A DNA stretch of 64,000 nt from assembly GCF_014207255.1 (NCBI RefSeq), contig NZ_JACHCZ010000007.1, positions 1-64,000 of the forward strand, given 5' to 3'. The position numbers and the translations under genes were made by a program. A model generated the notes under the pieces. That model ran no database searches. It was not told the origin of the DNA and saw only the letters and a program-made list of their open reading frames with translations. The stretch's first letter is position 1. Each line of letters starts with the position of its first letter. Positions 54,501 to 61,408 of this stretch are shown here, piece after piece. The stretch comes from Pseudomonas sp. JAI120. Its GTDB lineage: Bacteria; Pseudomonadota; Gammaproteobacteria; Pseudomonadales; Pseudomonadaceae.

Positions 54501-55840
54501 GCATAGGGCGCGGCGCGGTGGATCAGGTCGAGCAGGGCCTGTTCCGGCCACTCCTGGGCACTGACCTCGGCGATGATCTGCTGGGCCAGCACGTCCAGCG
54601 GCGCCACCGGGACCTGCAAGGTGTCCAACTCGCCCCGGCGTACACAATCGAGCAGGGCGGCGCATTCGATCAGGTCGTCGCGGGTCGTGGCAAACAGGCG
54701 TCCCTTGGGCGTGCCGCCGACCTGGTGCCCGGAGCGGCCCACCCGCTGCAGAAAACCGTTGATGGAGCCCGGCGACGCGATCTGGCACACCAGGTCGACA
54801 TCGCCGATATCAATCCCCAGCTCCAGGGACGCGGTGGCGATCAGCACTTGCAGCTCGCCCGCCTTGAGGCGTTGCTCGGCGTCCAGGCGCATCTCCTTGG
54901 CCAGGCTGCCGTGGTGGGCAGCGACGGCGCTCTTGCCCAGGCGCTCGCTCAAATGCCGGGCCAGGCGTTCGGCCAGGCGCCGAGTGTTGACGAAGATCAG
55001 CGTGGTGCGATGCTCACGGGCAAGGGCGGCGAGACGGTCGTAGACCAACTCCCAGACATCGTTGGCCATCACCGCCGACAGCGGCACCGGGGGCACTTCG
55101 ATATCCAGGTCGCGGGCACGGGCATGGCCGATGTCGACGATGTCGCACGCCCGGTCGGTACCTACCAGAAAGCGCGACACCGCCTCGACAGGTTTTTGCG
55201 TGGCCGACAAACCGATGCGGGTCAACGGCTCGGCACACAAGCCTTGCAGGCGTTCCAGGCTCAGGGCCAGGTGGCTGCCGCGTTTGCTGGCGGCGATGGC
55301 GTGGATTTCATCGACGATGACCGTGCGCGTGCTGCCCAGCATTTGCCGACCGGAGTCCGAGCCCAGCAGCACGTAGAGCGATTCCGGCGTGGTCACCAGG
55401 ATGTGCGGCGGGCGCTTGCGCATCTGTGCGCGGTCTTTCTGCGGGGTGTCGCCGGTGCGTACGGCGGTGCGAATCACCAGCGGCGGCAGGCCCAGGCGCT
55501 GCAAATGCTCGGTGATCCCGGCCAGCGGGGTTTGCAGGTTGATCTGGATGTCGTTGGACAGCGCCTTGAGCGGCGACACATACACCACCAGCGTCTCGTC
55601 CGGCAGTTGCCCGCCGTTGGCCAGGCCCTGGTGAACCAGGTCATCCAGCACCGCGAGGAACGCCGTCAGCGTCTTGCCGGAGCCGGTGGGCGCCGCGATC
55701 AGCGTTGAACGGCGTTGGCGGATCAACGGCCACGCCTGGGCCTGGGCGCTGGTCACCGAGGGGAAGGTGTGGCGGAACCAGGTGCTGACGGCGGGGTGAA
55801 AGCCGTTCAATACCGTGTCGGTTGATTCAGGAAGGTTCAT
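51593..55840 (-). CDS. lhr: ATP-dependent helicase Lhr, full-length
   Basis: A 1415-residue superfamily 2 helicase. Walker A is PTGSGKT at 51-57, motif II is DEIH at 177-180, and motif VI is seen as INGFLQRVGRSGHQ. The Lhr-Core (winged helix and beta-barrel, to about 870) is followed by the long C-terminal part typical of E. coli-type Lhr. Some pseudomonads instead have a short Lhr-Core beside a ligase and exonuclease; no such partners are here. A role in DNA repair or R-loop removal is inferred from the family. The ribosome-binding site is weak. Confidence 0.92.
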   Translation of the reverse strand: MNLPESTDTVLNGFHPAVSTWFRHTFPSVTSAQAQAWPLIRQRRSTLIAAPTGSGKTLTAFLAVLDDLVHQGLANGGQLPDETLVVYVSPLKALSNDIQINLQTPLAGITEHLQRLGLPPLVIRTAVRTGDTPQKDRAQMRKRPPHILVTTPESLYVLLGSDSGRQMLGSTRTVIVDEIHAIAASKRGSHLALSLERLQGLCAEPLTRIGLSATQKPVEAVSRFLVGTDRACDIVDIGHARARDLDIEVPPVPLSAVMANDVWELVYDRLAALAREHRTTLIFVNTRRLAERLARHLSERLGKSAVAAHHGSLAKEMRLDAEQRLKAGELQVLIATASLELGIDIGDVDLVCQIASPGSINGFLQRVGRSGHQVGGTPKGRLFATTRDDLIECAALLDCVRRGELDTLQVPVAPLDVLAQQIIAEVSAQEWPEQALLDLIHRAAPYATLDERHYQALLQMLADGYNGRQGIRSAYLHRDALTRTLRGRRGAKLTAVTSGGTIPDNADYSVLLEPQGLNIGSVNEDFAVESIAGDIFQLGNTSYRILRVEAGKVRVEDAHGQPPTIPFWLGEAPGRSNELSAAVARLQGQLDSLLSASPGDLHPAHDWLTGTLGLNRASAEQLLDYLARARLALGALPSQDTLIMERFFDESGGTQLIIHTPFGSRVNRAWGLALRKRFCRTFNFELQAAASENAIVLSLSTSHSFELDEVWRYLNSNSAEHLLIQAVLDAPLFGVRWRWNAGVALALPRFTAGRKVAPQIQRMKSEDLIASVFPDQIACLENLAGEREVPEHPLVEQTLDDCLHEAMDSDAWLALLRRMERGEVRLISRDLPAPSPMAAEILSARPYTFLDDAPLEERRTQAVLNRRWSDPQSTDDLGALDADAIAGVCEEAWPAPHGVDEMHEALMSLACIASNEVTPQWAEWLQALAKGGRAYQLPNGLWVAVERLGCLQAIYPHNLPLLPGFDEPWSFDDALVELLRARLGGFGPQRLIEIAAPLALPLGDITQALARLEQEGYVLRGRFSPGALEEQWCERHLLARIHRYTVKRLRREIEPVALQDFMRFLFDWQHLSESTRGQGSAVLPQIVGQFEGYAAATSAWDSDLLSARIKDYSSTWLDDLCRSGKLVWTRLSNKAGAIALRSTPVVLLPRSQVALWSGLTDPTDSTTLSLKAQKVHLALREHGALFFDELVHEAHLLRSELETALQELVGAGLVNADSFAGLRALTTPASKRQARSSRRGRGAFIGGMDDAGRWALIRRPSTAAGPHSAETLEHVAMTLLRRYGVVFWRLLEREADWLPSWRELLRTFHRLEARGEIRGGRFVSGLAGEQFALPEAIPLLREVRRRPHDGSLIAVCGADPLNLVGTLLPGSKVPAVSGNRIVYRDGLPAAVMVAGKQQILLDVDQQAVQEKLIRH

Positions 55841-56006
55841 GCCTAAGTTATGCAGCCCACTCCAACAAGTTGCAACCCCGCACTTTATCCGTGACGGTTG
55901 CGCTACAAACCCGCAAAATGCAACGATTCTGGAATAACCCTACGGCATGCCTCACCCGCCTGCCGACAATAACCATCGTTCCAAACAGACCGGGCCTGCT
56001 CAATCT

Positions 56007-56891
56007 ATGCGAATGCGCCTTATGTTACTGGGCGGCGGGAATGCCCTCGGGCAGGCGCTGATTCGCCTCGGTGCAGAGGAAGACATCGGTTTCCTCGCCC
56101 CCAAACCGCCCAAAGACGGCTGGGATGCCGCGAGCCTCACCCAATTGCTCGACGACACCCGTCCCGATGCGTTGATCAACCTCGCCTACTACTTCGACTG
56201 GTTCCAGGCCGAAGCCGTCAGCGAGACCCGCCTGGCCGCCCAGGAATTCGCCATCGAACGCCTGGCCGAACTGTGTCAGCACCACAACATTACCTTGCTG
56301 CAACCGTCCAGCTACCGCGTATTCGATGGCTCCCGCGCCACCGCCTACAGCGAAAAGGACGAGCCGGTGCCCCTGGGCCTGCGTGGCCAGGCGTTGTGGC
56401 GTATCGAGCAAAGCGTGCGCGCCACTTGCCCGCAGCATGTGCTGCTACGTTTTGGCTGGCTTCTGGATGACAGCGTCGACGGCACCCTCGGGCGCTTCCT
56501 GGCCCGGGCGGAAAAACCGGATGAATTGTTGATGGCGGACGATCGTCGCGGCAACCCGACGCCGGTGGACGATGCGGCGCGGGTGATTATCTCGGTGCTC
56601 AAGCAACTTGATTGCGCGGCGCCGCTGTGGGGCACTTACCACTATGCCGGGCATGAGGCGACCACGCCGCTGGCGCTGGGCCAGGCGATCCTCACCGAGG
56701 CGCGCACCTTTCACCCGCTGGCCATTGAAGCCCCTACCGCCCAGGCCCACGCGGCACGGCCGGATGCGGCAGACGAACCGCAGCATGCGGTGCTGGCCTG
56801 CAAGAAAATCCTCCACACCTTCGGCATCAAGCCTCGGGCGTGGCGCGCAGGGCTACCGGCGTTGCTTGACCGGTTCTATCGCCACGGCTGA
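56007..56891 (+). CDS. RmlD/NAD-dependent epimerase-fold protein, catalytic pair apparently lost
   Basis: A 294-residue protein of the dTDP-4-dehydrorhamnose reductase (sugar nucleotide-binding) family. The nucleotide loop reads LLGGGNALGQAL. The SSYRVFDG strand (101-108) is kept, and so are the Asn-Pro-Thr-Pro-Val-Asp segment and C-terminal helices. Where RmlD has YGxSK, this protein has PLGLRGQALWRIE, so Tyr and Lys seem replaced by Arg126 and Leu130. It may bind but not reduce a sugar nucleotide. The start is uncertain (56007, 56013 or 55947), since no good Shine-Dalgarno is seen. Confidence 0.75.
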   Translation: MRMRLMLLGGGNALGQALIRLGAEEDIGFLAPKPPKDGWDAASLTQLLDDTRPDALINLAYYFDWFQAEAVSETRLAAQEFAIERLAELCQHHNITLLQPSSYRVFDGSRATAYSEKDEPVPLGLRGQALWRIEQSVRATCPQHVLLRFGWLLDDSVDGTLGRFLARAEKPDELLMADDRRGNPTPVDDAARVIISVLKQLDCAAPLWGTYHYAGHEATTPLALGQAILTEARTFHPLAIEAPTAQAHAARPDAADEPQHAVLACKKILHTFGIKPRAWRAGLPALLDRFYRHG

Positions 56892-56905
56892 CACAACACA
56901 AAGTA

Positions 56906-56998
56906 AATGTGGGAGGGGGCTTGCTCCCGATAGCTGCGTGTCAGTCAACAGGTTCATGACTGATCCACCGCTATCGGGAGCAAGCCCCCTCCCACATT
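56906..56998. repeat. REPIN: two inverted REP sequences
   Basis: A perfect 29-base inverted repeat: arm AATGTGGGAGGGGGCTTGC onward (56906-56934) and its complement (56970-56998), separated by 35 bases that contain a second inner pair TCAGTCA/TGACTGA. The core GTGGGAGGGGGCTTGC is the known fluorescens-group REP. Such REPINs are mobilised by RAYT transposases encoded elsewhere. It sits between converging genes and may also act as terminator. Confidence 0.92.
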
Positions 56999-57014
56999 GG
57001 TTATGCAGTGTTGC

Positions 57015-57713
57015 TTAGAACTTGTAACCGATACCCACCATGTAAACCATCGGGTCCACGTCCACATTGACCTTGGCACGGGTGCCCGGCGCTACGGCAT
57101 TGTTTTCCACGGTAGCCTTGGTGCTGATGTCGATGTAGCGCGCCTGGGCGTTGATCATCCACTTGTCGTTGATCATGTAGTCCGCGCCGATCTGCGCAGC
57201 CCAGCCCCAGGAGTTCTCGGCCTTGAAGTTGCTGAAACCGGCTTCGGAGGCGCGGCTGCCGACGTGTTCGTCGTAGATCCAGGTGTAGTTGATACCGGCG
57301 CCTACGTACGGTTGGAACGGGGATTTGTTGTCCAGTGGGTAGTACACGACGCTCAGGGTTGGCGGCAGGTGTTTCAGCGTACCGAGCTTGCCGTTGGCGG
57401 CGCCGAGGGCGGTGCCCTTGATCTTCACGTCATGCTCGAACGGTGTGGCAGCCAGCAGTTCGATACCGACGTGATTGGTCAGCATGTAGGCGAAGTTCAG
57501 ACCCAGCTGGGTGTCGCTGCTCATGGTCGCCTTGCCGCCCAGGTTGGCACCGGCCAATGGGCCTTGGTCAACTTTGACGGTGCTGCTGTCTGCCTTCGGG
57601 TTCACGGTGATTGCACCGGCACGAATCAGAATGTCACCCGCTTCGTGAGCGTGGACGGCAGGGGCGGCGAGGGCGAGCGCGAAGAGGGACGCGCCGAGCA
57701 GAGACTTGTTCAT
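57015..57713 (-). CDS. oprG: outer-membrane protein OprG (OmpW family)
   Basis: A 232-residue outer-membrane beta-barrel of eight strands. The signal peptide (MNKSLLGASLFALALAAPAVHA) is followed by a mature part beginning HEAGDILIRAGAITVNP. The family patterns LPPTLSVVYYPLD and FQPYVGAGINYTW are present, and the last strand ends in Phe (MVGIGYKF), as needed for barrel insertion. OprG passes small hydrophobic or amino-acid solutes and, in P. aeruginosa, is induced without oxygen through Anr. An ANR-like box is placed suitably upstream. It precedes the zinc operon terminus as in P. aeruginosa. Confidence 0.92.
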   Translation of the reverse strand: MNKSLLGASLFALALAAPAVHAHEAGDILIRAGAITVNPKADSSTVKVDQGPLAGANLGGKATMSSDTQLGLNFAYMLTNHVGIELLAATPFEHDVKIKGTALGAANGKLGTLKHLPPTLSVVYYPLDNKSPFQPYVGAGINYTWIYDEHVGSRASEAGFSNFKAENSWGWAAQIGADYMINDKWMINAQARYIDISTKATVENNAVAPGTRAKVNVDVDPMVYMVGIGYKF

Positions 57714-57777
57714 AGGAGCTCCAGAGGGTGTATTAAAAGAGATACATCCAATGGTAAAGATCGTTCCGGTTGGGCCG

Positions 57778-57791
57778 TTGACTCAGCTCAA
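57778..57791 (-). promoter_or_regulatory. ANR/FNR-like box of oprG
   Basis: On the oprG strand TTGAGCTGAGTCAA matches the ANR consensus TTGAT-N4-ATCAA at eight of ten positions. A -10-like TACCAT lies at 57756-57751. The start would be near 57744, about 41 bases from the box centre, the usual activator distance for this family. Confidence 0.5.
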
Positions 57792-57809
57792 TGAAACGGT
57801 AATAACCCG

Positions 57810-58331
57810 CTACTCCTGCAGCTCATATACGTAAATCTTCTGCGCATCCATTTGATAACCGGCATCTGCAAGCTCACTGGATGACGGTTTGACCTGCATC
57901 GTGCCTTCGATCCAGTACGGCTGATACAGCTCATCGAGCTTCACGCCGACCTCGCTCTTTACATGCACGATCTGGTTCGACGGCGGCGGCGGCACATGGA
58001 TGCACGCGCCGAAATACGGCACCAGCAAAAACTCGGTGGTGCGGCCTTCTTCGCTGACTTCCAGCGGCACGATATACCCCGGCAGGCGAATATGCTGGCC
58101 ATCAAGGCTCTGCACTACCGGCGCGTTGGGCAGGTCTTGCTTGGCCGCCGGCGCCGCTTCGACGGACAAGGCATCGGCCATGTTCGACAGGTTGTGCAGC
58201 GGTTTCATGTTGGGGATTTCCGGCGGCGCGTCCGGCGGGATCATCTCCTGCCAGGACAGGTCCTTGGGCTGGTCCTCCGCCCAGGCGGGCACGGTCACCA
58301 GCAGCAATAACGCAAACAGAGCGCGACGCAT
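57810..58331 (-). CDS. DUF3299 family exported protein, last gene of the zinc-type operon
   Basis: A 173-residue protein with a signal peptide (MRRALFALLLLVTVPAWA) and a DUF3299 domain (about 70-170; RLPGYIVPLEVS, LLVPYFGACIHVPPPPSNQIVHV). The Cys in GACIHVPPPPSNQ is a strong conserved feature. The function is unknown. The P. aeruginosa counterpart is in the zinc-limitation operon. The start at 58331 is chosen since AGGAAGG lies just upstream within the end of the permease gene; 58346 is less likely. Confidence 0.82.
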   Translation of the reverse strand: MRRALFALLLLVTVPAWAEDQPKDLSWQEMIPPDAPPEIPNMKPLHNLSNMADALSVEAAPAAKQDLPNAPVVQSLDGQHIRLPGYIVPLEVSEEGRTTEFLLVPYFGACIHVPPPPSNQIVHVKSEVGVKLDELYQPYWIEGTMQVKPSSSELADAGYQMDAQKIYVYELQE

Positions 58332-58342
58332 CGAAGCCTTCC

Positions 58343-59608
58343 TCATAAACGTATGGACAGGCCATCGGCCAGGGATTGTCGGTAGGCGCGCCAGGCGGGC
58401 ACGCTGCCCATCAACAGCGCTGCCGCCAGGATACCGGCGAGCAAGGTCCATTCATATTCGCTGGGCCACGACATCGGCAGGTCCAGGCCGTAATTGGCCT
58501 GCAAATACCCGCGCGATGCGGCGATGCACACGTACAGCAAGCCCACGCCTGCGATCACGCCAGACAGGGCCAGGGCGAAGGCTTCGAAGATCAGCAGCGT
58601 CGCGATATGCCACGGCCGCGCACCCACCGAACGCAGGATCGCCATTTCGCGACGGCGTTCGTTGAGGCTGGTGAGGATTGCGGTGAGCATGCCGATCAAG
58701 CCGGTCAGCACCACGAACAGCGAGATCACGAACAGGGCCTTTTCGGCGGTGCCCATCATGCTCCATAGCTCTTGCAGCGCCACACCGGGCAGGATCGCCA
58801 GCATCGGCTCGCCACGGAACTCGTTGATCTCCCGCTGCAGGGCGAAGGTGGAGATCTTGTTGTTCAGGCCGAGCATAAAGGCCGTGATGGCTTGCGGGGT
58901 GAGGTCCATGTTGCGCGCCTGGTCGGCACTGATGCGGCCTTTGCCCTGGGCCGGTACGCCGTTGTGCCAGTCGATATGAATCGCCTCCATGCCGCCGAGG
59001 CTGATATGCAGCGTGCGGTCCACCGGCGTGCCGGTGCGCTTGAGGATGCCGACCACGGTGAATGGTTTGTCATCGTGCTTGACCAGGCTGACCACCGCCA
59101 CGCCGTGGGCCAGTACCAGCTTGTCGCCGAGCTTGTAGTGCAGGGCATCGGCGACTTCGGCGCCGAGTACCACTTCGAACGGGTCGGTGGCGAAGGCGCG
59201 GCCGCTGGCCAGTTCCAGGTTCTGTTTGCGCCCGTACTGGTAGTGCTCGAAGTACGATTCGTTGGTGCCCATTACGCGGTAGCCGCGATGGGAGTCGCCG
59301 AGGGAAATCGGGATCGCCCATTTCACCTGGGGGCTGGCGGCGAAGTGCTCGTAGCTGTCCCAACGAATGTTGTTGGTGGCGTTGCCGATGCGAAACACCG
59401 AGTACAGCAGCAGGTTGACCGACCCTGAGCGCGCGCCGACGATCAGGTCGGTGCCGCTGATGGTGCTGGCGAAACTGTTGCGCGCCTCAACGCGCACGCG
59501 CTCCACCGCCAGCAGGAGGCACACCGACAAGGCGATGGCGAAGGCGGTGAGGATCGCGGTAAAGCGGCGGTTAGCCAGGCTGGCCATGGCTAGACGAAAC
59601 AGATACAT
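58343..59608 (-). CDS. ABC transporter permease, FtsX/MacB type
   Basis: A 421-residue permease with one N-terminal membrane segment (AILTAFAIALSVCLLLAVE), a large periplasmic domain (about 45-285) and three C-terminal segments (about 290-410, including FVISLFVVLTGLIGMLTAIL). This is the FtsX-like layout. Such proteins often act as mechanotransmitters rather than classical pumps. The start is two bases after the ATPase stop. It forms a complex with that ATPase by inference. Confidence 0.88.
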   Translation of the reverse strand: MYLFRLAMASLANRRFTAILTAFAIALSVCLLLAVERVRVEARNSFASTISGTDLIVGARSGSVNLLLYSVFRIGNATNNIRWDSYEHFAASPQVKWAIPISLGDSHRGYRVMGTNESYFEHYQYGRKQNLELASGRAFATDPFEVVLGAEVADALHYKLGDKLVLAHGVAVVSLVKHDDKPFTVVGILKRTGTPVDRTLHISLGGMEAIHIDWHNGVPAQGKGRISADQARNMDLTPQAITAFMLGLNNKISTFALQREINEFRGEPMLAILPGVALQELWSMMGTAEKALFVISLFVVLTGLIGMLTAILTSLNERRREMAILRSVGARPWHIATLLIFEAFALALSGVIAGVGLLYVCIAASRGYLQANYGLDLPMSWPSEYEWTLLAGILAAALLMGSVPAWRAYRQSLADGLSIRL

Positions 59609-59609
59609 C

Positions 59610-60320
59610 TCAAACCTCTGCGGGCGTGGCGGCGCGATTGAGTTCGGCCAGCGACAGGTTGCGGTCGAACAGCGGCGCCAGGCTTTGGTCATGGCTGACA
59701 AACAACAGGCTGGCGCCGGCTTCGCGGCATTCGGCGAACAGCAGTTGAATGAAGGCTTCGCGGGCGTCGTAGTCCAGGGCCGAGGTGGGCTCGTCGGCGA
59801 TCACCAACTCCGGTTGGCCGATCAGCGCACGGGCGGCGGCCACCCGTTGCTGTTGGCCGATGGACAACGAATCGGCACGGCGCTCCAGCAGGTCTTTGTC
59901 CTTCAAGCCCAAGTGTGCCAGCAAGGTCGCGGCGGCCTGGTCGACGCTGCCGTGGCGTTGGATTGCCCGTTGCGCGCGCAGCTTGGAAAAGTGACAGGGC
60001 AGCTCGACGTTCTCGCGCACCGACAGGAACGGCAGCAGGTTGAACTGCTGGAAGATATAGCCGGTGTGGTCAACGCGAAAGCGGTCCCGCGCACCGGCCG
60101 AGAGTTCGGTCAGCTCCTGGCCGAGCAGGCGGATGCTGCCGCGGCTGGGCTTCTGTACGCCGCCGAGCAGGCCGAGCAAGGTGGTTTTGCCACTGCCGCT
60201 CGGCCCCTTGAGAAACAGGGTTTCCCCCGCTTCCAGGCGGAACGCGGGGATGTCCAGTAACTGTGGGTGACCGGGCCAGTTAAAGCCCAGGTCAGACAGT
60301 TCGATCAATGCGTGGGTCAT
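59610..60320 (-). CDS. ABC transporter ATP-binding protein (MacB/LolD-like)
   Basis: A 236-residue ATPase with Walker A GPSGSGKT at 39-46, the Q-loop in YIFQQFNLLPF, signature SIGQQQRVAAARAL, and Walker B LVIADEPTSALD followed by the switch His in LLFVSHDQ. The sequence type is that of MacB/LolD ATPases that pair with FtsX-like permeases. It lies six bases after the zrgA-like gene and two bases before the permease. Confidence 0.92.
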   Translation of the reverse strand: MTHALIELSDLGFNWPGHPQLLDIPAFRLEAGETLFLKGPSGSGKTTLLGLLGGVQKPSRGSIRLLGQELTELSAGARDRFRVDHTGYIFQQFNLLPFLSVRENVELPCHFSKLRAQRAIQRHGSVDQAAATLLAHLGLKDKDLLERRADSLSIGQQQRVAAARALIGQPELVIADEPTSALDYDAREAFIQLLFAECREAGASLLFVSHDQSLAPLFDRNLSLAELNRAATPAEV

Positions 60321-60326
60321 GGGGGC

Positions 60327-60929
60327 TCAGAACTTCAGGGTGGCTGCTGTGGCCGTCGCTTCAACGCCTTGCTGGCCGCTCGGACCGATCAGTTGTACCT
60401 GAATTTTCTGGGTCGCGGGGAAGGTCTTGAACACCTGGGTCAGGTCCAGGTTGCTCAGGGCGGCCGGCGTAGCACAGGTGAATTGGAAGTGGGCGTGGAT
60501 TTCACTGTGATCGTGATGATGCTCGTGGGCGCCGTCTTTGGCGTCGTCATCATGATCATCGTCGTCGTGGTCGGCTTCCGGTTTGTCGCCGAACAGCGGG
60601 CTGTTGAGTTCCTGGGTGCTGATCACGCAACCGGCGGCCTTGGGCAGGTTGAACAGGGCCAGCGGGTTCTCCAGCTGTTTGCGTGCGGCGGCGACCTTGG
60701 CTTTGTCGGCAGCGCTGGTGGCGACGTGTTCGAAGCCCACCAGGTTCATCGCCGGGCTGTCCAGTTCAAGCTCCAGGGCCTGGCCGTCGAGCACCGCGTT
60801 GAGGCGACCGACGCCGTGTTCGTGTGCGCCGAGGCTACCGTGTTCGTGATCGTGGTCATGCTCGTCGGCGGCGTGAGCGATGGCGAGTGGCAACAGGGCA
60901 AACGGCAAAGCAAGCAGCAGACGGCGCAT
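60327..60929 (-). CDS. zrgA: ZrgA-like zinc-binding protein (DUF2796), first gene of a zinc operon
   Basis: A 200-residue exported protein. After the signal peptide (RRLLLALPFALLPLAIAHAA) come a His/Asp stretch (DEHDHDHEHGSLGAHEHG) and a long loop near 118-145 rich in Asp and His (ADHDDDDHDDD, HEHHHDHSEIHAH). DUF2796 members related to Vibrio ZrgA bind zinc in the periplasm. The P. aeruginosa orthologue leads an operon induced by zinc depletion. A Zur-like operator lies 32 bases upstream. The symbol rests on family resemblance. Confidence 0.82.
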   Translation of the reverse strand: MRRLLLALPFALLPLAIAHAADEHDHDHEHGSLGAHEHGVGRLNAVLDGQALELELDSPAMNLVGFEHVATSAADKAKVAAARKQLENPLALFNLPKAAGCVISTQELNSPLFGDKPEADHDDDDHDDDAKDGAHEHHHDHSEIHAHFQFTCATPAALSNLDLTQVFKTFPATQKIQVQLIGPSGQQGVEATATAATLKF

Positions 60930-60955
60930 GAGAAGGCTCCAGAAAATGAAATTTA

Positions 60956-60975
60956 TGTTATGTGATCTTATAACA
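60956..60975 (-). promoter_or_regulatory. Zur-like operator of the zinc operon
   Basis: TGTGATCTTATAACA (60961-60975, given on the + strand) matches the gammaproteobacterial Zur core TGTTATANTATAACA at all but two defined positions. A wider palindrome TGTTAT-N8-ATAACA spans 60956-60975. It is 27 to 46 bases before the zrgA-like start, where binding would block transcription. Confidence 0.6.
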
Positions 60976-61060
60976 ATAGTGCTGAGAGTTTGACCGCCTG
61001 CTTGGCGTTGCGCAAGCCACATGGGAGCATGCTTGTCAGAAAAATGCAGGAGTAAGGACG

Positions 61061-61408
61061 ATGTTGCGAATTCGTGGAACCGTTGGCGACCTGCCGGTGG
61101 ACTTGACCCTGGAACTGGATGACGGCGATTGGGCGCGACTCGGCGCACAGTTGCAGGTAACGCCAACGACAAACGCGGCCGCCGCGCCGGCGGCACCGGT
61201 CAAGCACAATGATGACCTGTGGCAAAGCGCCCAGGACCTGTTGCGCAACGCCGGGCAGCTCAGCGGCCTGGAATTGCTTGATCGACTGGAAGGTTTGGCG
61301 GGGGGTGCCGCGGCGGGCAAGCGCCTGTTGGTGCGCCTGCGCCATAGCGCCAAGGTGAAAGTGGCCAGCGGCGGGGATACGCCGCTGTACAGTTGGATCG
61401 GCGATTAG
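61061..61408 (+). CDS. hypothetical protein, 115 residues
   Basis: I do not recognise a family. The protein begins LRIRGTVGDLPVDLTLELDD, a likely beta-strand pair, and has an Ala/Pro linker (about 37-47). A helical middle (DLWQSAQDLLRNAGQLSGLELLDRLEGL) and a basic ending (GKRLLVRLRHSAKVKV) follow. There is no signal peptide or membrane segment. AGGAGTAAGGA before the ATG supports translation. It is divergent from the zinc operon, and its stop overlaps the convergent cnoX stop by four bases. Confidence 0.7.
   Translation: MLRIRGTVGDLPVDLTLELDDGDWARLGAQLQVTPTTNAAAAPAAPVKHNDDLWQSAQDLLRNAGQLSGLELLDRLEGLAGGAAAGKRLLVRLRHSAKVKVASGGDTPLYSWIGD

Noticed and set aside
52631..55708. Long open frames (491 and 516 codons) opposite lhr, and 426 codons opposite uvrA (37264-38544)
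   Set aside because: GC-rich sequence with third-position bias leaves the complementary frame open. The translated sequences are low-complexity Arg/Gln/Ala/Val-rich with no recognisable domain, while the sense strand encodes clear helicase and UvrA motifs.
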